Origin: Caldilineaceae bacterium
Lineage (GTDB): Bacteria > Chloroflexota > Anaerolineae > Caldilineales > Caldilineaceae
Length of the DNA: 64,000 nucleotides
Direction of reading: 5' to 3'
NCBI GenBank assembly: GCA_020846635.1
Contig: JADLDO010000047.1
Location: 248,001-312,000 of the forward strand
The first letter of the stretch is position 1, and each line of letters starts with the position of its first letter. A model generated the notes under the pieces. That model saw only the letters and a list, made by a program, of their open reading frames with translations, was not told the DNA's origin and ran no database searches. Shown here piece by piece: positions 54,222 to 61,807 of the stretch. A program made the position numbers and the translations under genes.

Positions 54222-55916
54222 ATGCCAGAACAAGTTCGCGCCACGGTTCGCTCGAACCGCGATTTCTCCCGTCGTCAGTTCCTGCAATATAGTGCAGCCG
54301 GTCTGTCGGCAGCGCTCTTGACCGCGTGTGCGCCGACGGCCGCGCCCACCACCAGTGGTGGCGAGGCTCCCGCCGCGGGCAGTGGTGAAGCCCCCGCCGC
54401 AAGTGGCCCACAGCAGGGCGGTACGCTGCGCCTAATGGGACACCAGGAAGTGGCAGGGATGGGGCCGCAGGATCAGGGCGCAAGTGTGCAAGAAGCGGTG
54501 ATCTATGCGATTCACAACTCGCTGCTGTTGGGCGACGAGATGTTGGTGACCAAAGGTGTATTGGCCGAGTCGTATGAGGTCGCTGAGGATGGGTTGACCT
54601 ACACCTTTAATCTGGTGCAGGGTGTCAAGTTCCATGACGACGCCGACTTTACTGCCCAGGATGTGGTTTATACCTATGACTTCTATCGTGATGAGGCGAA
54701 TGCCACCAGCATCGTCGGTGACTTTTTGGGAGTTGAATCGGTGGAAGCGACGGATGACTTTACCGTGGTCGTCCACATGGCTTCTGTCAATGCTTCGTCA
54801 TTGGTAAGCTGGGCCGAAACGCCGATTGTGCAGTCTGCCTATCATGCCGAAGTGGGCGAAGATACCTACCGCACTGCGCCGGTTGGCACAGGTGCATTCC
54901 AGTTGGTGAACTGGGTCCCGGCAGAGGTTGTGGAGTTGGAAGCCTTTGAGAATCATTTCCGCGGTCGCCCCAACATTGATGCCATCCGCCAGGAAGTAGT
55001 GCCTGATGCTTCGGTGCGCGCGATTGCGTTGGAAACGGGTGATTCGGATGCCTGCTTGTGGCCTCTGCTGGTGGAAGACAGCAAGCGCCTGGCCGAAGAC
55101 CCCAACTTCACGGTGCTGGTGAGTTCCACAGGGGGTATCAAGCATATCCCGCTCAACAACCAACATCCTGCGCTTTCCGAGAAAGAGGTGCGCCAAGCGC
55201 TGCTTACGGCATTGGATCGCCAGCGCATCGTTGATGAATTGTGGAATGGGGCAGCGAAAGTAGCCAATACGCACTACAGCCCCAAGTATTCCTTCTATTC
55301 CAAAGACCAGGATCCAGCGGTCAAACATTATGACTACAGCGTAGATGGGGCCAATGCGTTGTTGGATGGCGCTGGCTGGGTGGCCGGCGCGGATGGTATC
55401 CGTGAGAAGGATGGCGTGCGCCTTTCCTTTACCTGCACCACCATCACGGGGGATACGGCTCGCCGCCCGATTGCCGAATTGGCGCAGCAGATGTTGGCCG
55501 AGGCCGGCGTCGAGATGCTGCTAGAAGAAGCGCCCGTGTCTGCCATTCTGGAGGCATTGCCCAATGGCGATATGGATGCCTCGCTCTTCAACTGGACCTA
55601 TGGCGCAGTGGACCCGGACCCTGCGGACACGCTGCGTTCCGGCGGCGCGCAGAATTTCAACAACTACTCGAATGCGCGGGTGGATGAACTGATTGATGCG
55701 GGTGTTCAGACGGTTGTGCCCGAAGAACGCCAGGCCATCTACTATGAAATGCAGGACATCATTGTGGAGGATGTCCCCATGCTCTATCTGCAATGGGATG
55801 ATTGGTATAACGTCTTTAGCAGCCGCGTCAAGGGCTTGCCGGAGGCGACAGAAGATGGCTTTACCCTCTTTTTCAACGGGGTCCATACCTGGTGGTTGGA
55901 TCCGGTTGAGGCATAA
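54222..55916 (+). CDS. Peptide ABC transporter substrate-binding lipoprotein (SBP family 5)
   Basis: DppA/OppA-like binding protein of 564 residues. N-terminus has FSRRQFLQYS (Tat-like) and lipobox LLTAC, then an Ala/Ser/Gly/Pro linker. Family motifs: TYTFNLVQGVKFHDDADFTAQD, VRQALLTALDRQRIV, and the GVHTWW ending. The start is the ATG at 54222, with GGAGGTGCACC upstream; the frame to 54174 is not signal-like. First gene of an operon with two permeases and hydrolases. Confidence 0.93.
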   Translation: MPEQVRATVRSNRDFSRRQFLQYSAAGLSAALLTACAPTAAPTTSGGEAPAAGSGEAPAASGPQQGGTLRLMGHQEVAGMGPQDQGASVQEAVIYAIHNSLLLGDEMLVTKGVLAESYEVAEDGLTYTFNLVQGVKFHDDADFTAQDVVYTYDFYRDEANATSIVGDFLGVESVEATDDFTVVVHMASVNASSLVSWAETPIVQSAYHAEVGEDTYRTAPVGTGAFQLVNWVPAEVVELEAFENHFRGRPNIDAIRQEVVPDASVRAIALETGDSDACLWPLLVEDSKRLAEDPNFTVLVSSTGGIKHIPLNNQHPALSEKEVRQALLTALDRQRIVDELWNGAAKVANTHYSPKYSFYSKDQDPAVKHYDYSVDGANALLDGAGWVAGADGIREKDGVRLSFTCTTITGDTARRPIAELAQQMLAEAGVEMLLEEAPVSAILEALPNGDMDASLFNWTYGAVDPDPADTLRSGGAQNFNNYSNARVDELIDAGVQTVVPEERQAIYYEMQDIIVEDVPMLYLQWDDWYNVFSSRVKGLPEATEDGFTLFFNGVHTWWLDPVEA

Positions 55917-55936
55917 GCTGTCATCCATGAAGTGAC

Positions 55937-55987
55937 AACAGCGCCAGACCGGCAGATTGCTCGCGCAGATGCCGGTCTGGTGTTGTT
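55937..55987 (+). terminator. Intercistronic hairpin between binding-protein and permease genes
   Basis: 18-bp stem with two G-U pairs (AACAGCGCCAGACCGGCA / TGCCGGTCTGGTGTTGTT) and a 15-base loop, followed by a T-rich GTTTG. Same operon position as the hairpins at 11767-11805 and 46680-46730. Confidence 0.65.
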
Positions 55988-56026
55988 TGCGGGTGGGAAA
56001 TGTAAGAAGTTGGGAAAGTAAAGCGT

Positions 56027-56965
56027 ATGTTCAACTATATTGTTTCACGGCTCCTACAGGGCATTTTGGTTATCTTTTTGATCAGCGTGGTGACCTTTAT
56101 CATCATGCGGATGATGCCGGGAGATCCTGTGCGCTTGCTCTTGGGCGAGGGCAGCATCAAACTCAGCACGGAGCAGATCGAGGCTATCCGAGCCAAATGG
56201 GGGCTTGACCGGCCCTACCATGAACAGTATTTGATCTGGGCGACGGGGATGTTGCGCGGCGACTTTGGCGAGTCGCTGATCCGGCGCGGTGTGCCTGTGG
56301 GCGATATGATTTGGGAGGCAATGCCCGTTACGGGCTACCTCAATATCATGGCGATTGCGGTGGCACTGGTGCTTTCGATCCCTGCCGGCATTATTGCTGC
56401 GGTGCATCGCAATTCGATCTTTGACTATCTGCTCACATTAGGTTCGACGGCTGGCGCGGCGCTGCCCAATTTCTGGGTGGCGTTGGTGTCGATCATCGTT
56501 TTTGCGCTCTGGCTGCGCTGGGTCCCTCCTTTTGGCTTAAAGGAGTGGGATGGCTATATCTTGCCCGTGGCAGTCCTGGCGCTGGGCGAGATGGCGATCT
56601 TTGCCCGCGTGATGCGCGGTGCGACGATTGAGGTGTTGAGCCAGGATTACGTGCGAACTGCGACTGCCAAAGGCTTGTCGCATCAGATGGTGATCCTGCG
56701 CCATGCTGTGCGTAATGCGCTGCTGCCGGTGGTGACGGTCATTGGTTTTCGCATCGCCTTTTTGTTCAGTGGCACGATTATCATTGAGAACATCTTTGCC
56801 ATTCCCGGCATTGGACGGCTCTTTATTGATTCTGTTTTTCGCATTGACTATCAGGTGGTGCAGTCGATTGTCGTGATCCTGGCTGTGCTGGTGGTGGTGG
56901 CGAACCTGCTGACCGATTTGCTTTACGCTTTTGTGGATCCGCGTCTACGGACGCAGGGGCGTTAA
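56027..56965 (+). CDS. Peptide ABC transporter permease (DppB/OppB type)
   Basis: Permease of 312 residues with the DppB N-terminus (YIVSRLLQGILVIFLISVVTF), six membrane segments, loop TATAKGLSHQMVILRHAVRN and the C-terminal LYAFVDPRLR signature. GGGAAAGTAAAGCGT precedes the ATG. It pairs with the 57078 gene. Confidence 0.94.
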   Translation: MFNYIVSRLLQGILVIFLISVVTFIIMRMMPGDPVRLLLGEGSIKLSTEQIEAIRAKWGLDRPYHEQYLIWATGMLRGDFGESLIRRGVPVGDMIWEAMPVTGYLNIMAIAVALVLSIPAGIIAAVHRNSIFDYLLTLGSTAGAALPNFWVALVSIIVFALWLRWVPPFGLKEWDGYILPVAVLALGEMAIFARVMRGATIEVLSQDYVRTATAKGLSHQMVILRHAVRNALLPVVTVIGFRIAFLFSGTIIIENIFAIPGIGRLFIDSVFRIDYQVVQSIVVILAVLVVVANLLTDLLYAFVDPRLRTQGR

Positions 56966-57077
56966 GGAACTCATGTCATGCAGAGATTTCAGAAGGTTTC
57001 TCGCCCGGAGACGCTGGGAGCCCTTTGGGCGCGCAGAGGGAGTTTGAGCCGTAGGTGGTGAAGGAGATGCAAGGGCG

Positions 57078-57977
57078 ATGAGTGTAGCACGCTTGGAACA
57101 GAGAGTAAACGCCGCGCCTGTGCGTGAGACAAAGAGCCGTTCGGAATGGATGCAATCCTGGCGTCGATTTCGCGCCAACCGCGCGGCAGTGGTGGGGCTG
57201 GTCTTTCTGATTCTGATTTGTATCGGTGCGCTCTTTGCCCATCTCTTGGTTCCCTACGATCCCACTTTTAGCTATCCAGGGATGCGCGGGGTGGGGCCAT
57301 CGTGGGAGCATCCGCTGGGCTTTGACCACATCGGGCGCGATCTGTTGGCGCGTGTCGTCTATGGAGCGCGGGTGGCGCTGTTGGTGGGGCTTGGTTCAAC
57401 GGTGATCTCGGTGGGGCTGGGGGTGTTGATCGGCGCAATCTCCGGTTATTTTGGGGGATGGATTGACACGATCCTCTCGCGCATTGTGGATACGCTCATG
57501 GCCTTTCCGCTGCTGGCGCTGTTGATTGTGCTGGCCGCGGTCTTGGGGCCAAGCTTGACGACGACGATTGTGGTGATTGGTGTGACGACCTGGGCGCGCT
57601 TTGCGCGCGTGGTGCGGGCAGACGTGATGGCGATCCGGCAGACCGATTATGTGACAGCGGCGCGTGCCTCCGGTGTGCAGGATTTTCGCATTATCTTTCG
57701 CCATGTGCTGCCCAATGTGTTAGGGCCGGTGATTGTGCTGGCGACGCTGGGCATTGGCAGCATTATCATTTTGGAATCATCCTTGTCATTCCTGGGGCTG
57801 GGCATCCAGCCGCCTACGGCCTCATGGGGTGGCACATTGGCAGATGGTCGCTCCCTCATTCGCCAGTTTCCTCTCATTACCTTTTTCCCAGGGGTGATGA
57901 TCTTCTTTACGGTGCTCGCCTTCAACTTGTTGGGCGACGGGCTGCGCGATGCGCTCGACCCGCGCCAACGGGGCTAA
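57078..57977 (+). CDS. Peptide ABC transporter permease (DppC/OppC type)
   Basis: Permease of 299 residues: cytoplasmic N-terminal tail, the motif GFDHIGRDLLARVVYG, six segments and the loop AARASGVQDFRIIFRHVLPN. It starts 112 bases after the dppB-like stop, in a gap with no other gene. No DppD/DppF ATPases follow; the next gene is a beta-lactamase-like hydrolase 32 bases downstream, so an ATPase must come from elsewhere. Confidence 0.94.
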   Translation: MSVARLEQRVNAAPVRETKSRSEWMQSWRRFRANRAAVVGLVFLILICIGALFAHLLVPYDPTFSYPGMRGVGPSWEHPLGFDHIGRDLLARVVYGARVALLVGLGSTVISVGLGVLIGAISGYFGGWIDTILSRIVDTLMAFPLLALLIVLAAVLGPSLTTTIVVIGVTTWARFARVVRADVMAIRQTDYVTAARASGVQDFRIIFRHVLPNVLGPVIVLATLGIGSIIILESSLSFLGLGIQPPTASWGGTLADGRSLIRQFPLITFFPGVMIFFTVLAFNLLGDGLRDALDPRQRG

Positions 57978-58009
57978 CCTCTTCTTAACACGCTAGACAA
58001 GGACAGACT

Positions 58010-58939
58010 ATGGCTTTGCAGGGTTTGCAGGAGCAGATCGAGGACGCCATCCGCGCTGCCAATGCCCACATGGGGGTTGCCATGCGTCATCTTGAATCCG
58101 GCGACGAGATCAACATCCATGCCACTGAATCGTTTCCGATGGCGAGTGTGCTCAAAATTCCTGTGTTGGTCGAGGCGCTGCGTCAAGTGGATGCAGGCAG
58201 ATTCACGCTGGATGACCGCTGGGAATTGACGACGGCAGAGAAGAATCTGGGCAGCGGCGTGCTGACCTTTTTTGATGATGGCTTGCTGCCTACTGTGCGC
58301 GATCTGCTGACCTTGATGATCATTATCAGCGACAACACAGCGACGGATATGGTGATCCATCGCCTAGGGATTGGCTCGATTACCGAGACGATGCGTGCGT
58401 TGGGCTTGCAGGATATTCATCTGCCCCTGACGATCCGCCAGATCTTTGAGAGCATTTTGCCTTCGGCTGACCCCACACAAGACCCCTATGCGTTGGAGCT
58501 GAGTGTCAAAGACTTTACGCCACCCGCCAATGCTGCGGGCTATAGCAAGGGGCCGGATAACAATGTCAGCACGCCGCGCGACATGACCGAACTGCTAGAC
58601 CTGATCTTTCGTGGCCGCGCTGCCAGCCGCGAAGGGTGCGACGAGATGCTGCGTATTTTGCTCAAGCAGACGCTCAACGACCGCTTGCCCCGCTTTTTGC
58701 CAACCGGGACGCGCGTGGCGCACAAGACGGGAACGCTTGGCGGCTTTCGTAACGATGCCGGGATTCTCTATGTGAGTGACAATCAGCATGTGGCTGTGAC
58801 GGTTTTTTCCGAATGGGATTACAAGGCTGTTGAGGATGACCCCATTGCCGAACGCCAGCGCATCTTTGAGATTGACAGTGCCTTTGGGCATATTACGCGT
58901 GCCATTTATGATGCCTATGCAGGGGCCGCCCAGGGCTAA
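58010..58939 (+). CDS. Class A beta-lactamase-like serine hydrolase
   Basis: Protein of 309 residues with the serine beta-lactamase fold: SxxK at Ser46-Lys49 (MASVLKIPV), SDN at 107-109 and KTG at 239-241 (HKTGTLGGF). No signal peptide, unlike secreted lactamases, so likely cytoplasmic and more probably a peptide or amide hydrolase acting on imported peptides than an antibiotic-resistance enzyme. The Glu166 equivalent cannot be placed with certainty. The last codons and TAA stop lie in the dispersed repeat at 58929-58948. Part of the peptide importer operon. Confidence 0.88.
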   Translation: MALQGLQEQIEDAIRAANAHMGVAMRHLESGDEINIHATESFPMASVLKIPVLVEALRQVDAGRFTLDDRWELTTAEKNLGSGVLTFFDDGLLPTVRDLLTLMIIISDNTATDMVIHRLGIGSITETMRALGLQDIHLPLTIRQIFESILPSADPTQDPYALELSVKDFTPPANAAGYSKGPDNNVSTPRDMTELLDLIFRGRAASREGCDEMLRILLKQTLNDRLPRFLPTGTRVAHKTGTLGGFRNDAGILYVSDNQHVAVTVFSEWDYKAVEDDPIAERQRIFEIDSAFGHITRAIYDAYAGAAQG

Positions 58940-58948
58940 AGCCGCAGG
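58929..58948. repeat. 20-base dispersed repeat, copy 2, overlapping a stop codon
   Basis: CCCAGGGCTAAAGCCGCAGG, identical to 16847-16866. It supplies the last codons and TAA (58937-58939) of the beta-lactamase-like gene. The following bases (GCTACAGAACAACGCCCGCTCAAGCGAGCTT) look like the rest of a longer intergenic element that I recall from other genomes of this group; the match ends earlier at the other site. Confidence 0.6.
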
Positions 58949-59093
58949 GCTACAGAACAACGCCCGCTCAAGCGAGCTTACCAGGTCACCACTCAATCCC
59001 CGTTCAGGGGGCGTCGTTTGCTAGACGCGCGAGTTGCGTGCCTGAACCCACAATTCTTCCTCTTTCCACCACTTCTAGTTTGGAGTTCTCTGA

Positions 59094-60542
59094 ATGCGTG
59101 TTTTTGCTGCTACGTTTATGACCGAAACCAATACCTTTTCGCCCTTTCTCACGGGAATCCAGAATTTTGAATCTTCTCATCTGGTGCGCGGCGGGCTGAT
59201 GGGTGACGACCCTGCCAGCGACGCTCTGCCGCAGTTGCGTTGGAAGGCGTTGAGTAAGGCGCGGGGCTGGGATTTTGCCGAGAGCCTCTGCGCCTTTGCC
59301 CAGCCTGCGGGCTATACACTGCGCTCGGTCTATGAATCGCTGCGTGATGAGATTTTGGCGGATTTGCGCGCGGCGATGCCTGTTGACATGGTGCTGCTCA
59401 ACTTGCATGGGGCGATGGCCGCGCATGGCTATGATGATTGTGAAGGCGATCTCACGGCACTGGTGCGTAAGATTGTCGGGCCGGATGTGCCGATTGGTGT
59501 CGAACTCGATCTGCACTGCCATCTGACCGATCTGCTGGTGCAGAACGCCGATGCGGTGATCACCTATAAGGAGTATCCGCACACCGATATGGTGGAGCGT
59601 GCAGAAGAACTCTTTGCGATCATTGCCGATGCGGCGGAGGGCAAGATCAAGCCGGTGACCTCTATGGCCGATTGTGGCATGATCGGCGTCTTTCACACCT
59701 CGCATCCACCTGTACGCGCCTTTGTCAATCGTATGATTGGGCTGGAGGGGAGGGATGGGGTGCTGTCGGTTTCGTTGGGACATAGCTTCCCGTGGGGCGA
59801 TGTGCCGGATTTGGGTACACGGGTGCTGGTGGTGACGGATGGCAGGCCGGAGCAGGGGCAGGCATTGGCCGAGCAGTTGGCTGCTGAGTTCTATGCCCAA
59901 CGCGATACGCTCCAGCCTACCTATCTCTCGATGGACGAGGCGTTGGATCAGGCCATTGCCGCAGCCAAAGGCCCGGTTGTCTTGGCTGATGTTTCGGACA
60001 ATGCCGGCGGCGGCGCACCCAATGACTCGACCTTTATTTTGCGGCGCATCCTAGAGCGGGGCATTGGCAATGTGGCGATTGGCTGTATTTGGGATCCTAT
60101 CACCGTTGCCGTGGCGGAGGAGAATGGCGAAGGGGTGGAGAGCAACCTGCGTATCGGTGGCAAGATGGGGCCGATGTCGGGCGATCCGGTGGATTTGCCG
60201 GTTCGGATTGGCAAGATTGTACACCATGCGACACAGCGTTTTGGTGGTGGTTCCAATCTGCTAGGCACGTCGGTGGCGCTGCATGGCCCGAATGGGGTCG
60301 ATATTGTGGTGAATACGCTACGCACACAGACCTTTAGCCCCCATGTCTTTACGAACGTGGGTATTGATCCACTGCAAAAGCAGATTCTGGTGGTCAAGTC
60401 GATGCAGCATTTCTATGCGGGTTTTGCGCCGATTGCAGCGAAGATTCTCTATGTGGCTGCGCCGGGGACGCTGGTGCCGGACTTTAGGCTGTCGGATTAT
60501 CGCAAGGCGCGGCGTGATATTTGGCCGATTCGAGAGGGGTAG
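59094..60542 (+). CDS. M81 family metallopeptidase (MlrC/microcystinase-like)
   Basis: Protein of 482 residues, the M81 size. N-terminal FMTETNTFSPFLTG (8-21), where the usual His of the HETNTF motif is Thr; ELDLHCHLTDLL (about 138-149) and YPHTDMVERAEEL follow, then the C-terminal domain with LADVSDNAGGGAPNDST, also diagnostic. MlrC linearises and degrades microcystin-derived peptides; most homologues have unknown substrates. No signal peptide. GGAGTTCTCTGA precedes the ATG. Next to a peptide importer, it probably cleaves imported linear or cyclic peptides. Confidence 0.88.
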   Translation: MRVFAATFMTETNTFSPFLTGIQNFESSHLVRGGLMGDDPASDALPQLRWKALSKARGWDFAESLCAFAQPAGYTLRSVYESLRDEILADLRAAMPVDMVLLNLHGAMAAHGYDDCEGDLTALVRKIVGPDVPIGVELDLHCHLTDLLVQNADAVITYKEYPHTDMVERAEELFAIIADAAEGKIKPVTSMADCGMIGVFHTSHPPVRAFVNRMIGLEGRDGVLSVSLGHSFPWGDVPDLGTRVLVVTDGRPEQGQALAEQLAAEFYAQRDTLQPTYLSMDEALDQAIAAAKGPVVLADVSDNAGGGAPNDSTFILRRILERGIGNVAIGCIWDPITVAVAEENGEGVESNLRIGGKMGPMSGDPVDLPVRIGKIVHHATQRFGGGSNLLGTSVALHGPNGVDIVVNTLRTQTFSPHVFTNVGIDPLQKQILVVKSMQHFYAGFAPIAAKILYVAAPGTLVPDFRLSDYRKARRDIWPIREG

Positions 60543-60579
60543 GTGGGTAGAGGAATATAGCTCTCGCGCTTGTGAAAAA

Positions 60580-60622
60580 CCTTCGCGGAAGCGGCCCAGA
60601 GGGCTCCCCGCTTCCGCGAAGG
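60580..60622. repeat. 43-base hairpin element, copy 2 (convergent junction)
   Basis: 15-bp perfect stem (CCTTCGCGGAAGCGG / CCGCTTCCGCGAAGG) around a 13-base loop, between the M81 gene (+) and the hydrolase gene (-). In the reverse orientation it matches the element at 43847-43889: the core CGGAAGCGGGGAGCCC-N-CTGGGCCGCTTCCG is shared, with G/T at one position. Confidence 0.75.
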
Positions 60623-60647
60623 GTGCAGTGGTAAGGTATATGGGGAG

Positions 60648-61574
60648 TTATTGGGCTTCTGGTAGGGGAGCGTCGAGAAACGCGGTAATCATTGGGGCTA
60701 GCCAATCGGCCCGGAGTGGGATCATGGTGTGCGCTGTGCCGGGGAGTATGGCGAGTTGGGAATTGGGCATACCCGCCACGTCGCCATTGACACCACCCCC
60801 GAAAAGCCGGAACATCTCTACCGCATGCTCTGGGCGCACAATATCGGAGTCGCCCATAATGACCAGGACGGGCGCTTCGATCTGCTGAAGGGTCTCGGCT
60901 GAGAGGGGCTGGTTCGTGGCAGTCATTGCCATCACTTTGGTAAACAAGGTGGGAAAGTCATCGGGATTGGGCGCGATCCTGACATATTCATCATGCCACG
61001 GCGTACCAACAAGCATTTCCGGCTGCATGAACGCCATGCCTTCGGCATGTCCAGGGTGCAAGCCATCGTCGTTGTAGGATACCGAGGCAAACACAGCCTT
61101 ATGCACGAGGTCGGGGTGCTTGATGGCGAGTTGCAGGGCAATCCCCGCGCCCATGCTGTAGCCGAAGACGTCGGCCTTTTCGATGCCAAGCTGCCGGAGT
61201 GCAGCGGCTGTGTCGTCCGCCATCTGCTCGACGGTCAAGGGACGGTCGATGTCGGCGGTATGTCCATGCGCTTGCTGCTCAAAGGAGATTACCTGCCGGT
61301 TCTTGGCTAAGGAGGGGATGATCTCTCCGAAAGAGGTTCCGGTTGCTGAAAATGCGCCGTGAAGCAGGACGAGCGGTATGCCGCCGGTTCCATGACTTTC
61401 GTAGTACATCTCCAGGCCGTTGACAGATGCGTAGCCGCTCGCAGCGGTGGTTTGACGGTTCATGGACTTTACCCTTTCGTTATTTTGATCGATTTGTAGT
61501 GTGCATCCGCCGAGGAGCGTAGCTGCAATCAGGAGCGCCAGCGTCGTTAGCGTTCGTTTTTTGGTTGTCTTCAC
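60648..61574 (-). CDS. Alpha/beta hydrolase lipoprotein
   Basis: Protein of 308 residues. The signal peptide ends in lipobox LLGGC, so it is anchored outside. The hydrolase core has oxyanion HGAFSATGTSF, nucleophile elbow GYSMGAG (Ser in the middle), the acid in VIMGDSDIVRP and His in GTAHTMIP, a complete triad. Function: an esterase or amidase of unknown substrate. The frame opens at 61661, but the GTG at 61574, after AAGGAAATGAAGCG, gives a proper signal peptide. Divergent from the deacylase gene at 61808. Confidence 0.88.
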   Translation of the reverse strand: MKTTKKRTLTTLALLIAATLLGGCTLQIDQNNERVKSMNRQTTAASGYASVNGLEMYYESHGTGGIPLVLLHGAFSATGTSFGEIIPSLAKNRQVISFEQQAHGHTADIDRPLTVEQMADDTAAALRQLGIEKADVFGYSMGAGIALQLAIKHPDLVHKAVFASVSYNDDGLHPGHAEGMAFMQPEMLVGTPWHDEYVRIAPNPDDFPTLFTKVMAMTATNQPLSAETLQQIEAPVLVIMGDSDIVRPEHAVEMFRLFGGGVNGDVAGMPNSQLAILPGTAHTMIPLRADWLAPMITAFLDAPLPEAQ

Positions 61575-61807
61575 CGCTTCATTTCCTTCGTTTCCTTTTG
61601 CAAGACTGCTTGCTCTCAATGGCTCTATCATAGCGCCGCAAACGGGGGCTGTCTTGAACAAAAACGACAGCGCGCCCCGGCATGGCGAGGGAGAGTAGAA
61701 GCGCGTGCAGGGACGCGTAGGAATGTGCTATTCTATCCAGAATGTAGGTTGCGCGAACAGGCAATTTTGAACCCTCAAGCAATAAGCGCCAACAGAAAGA
61801 ACGATAG

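Noticed and set aside
59004-59900. Open frame of 298 codons on the minus strand
   Set aside because: Antisense to the M81 peptidase gene, with no recognisable domain.
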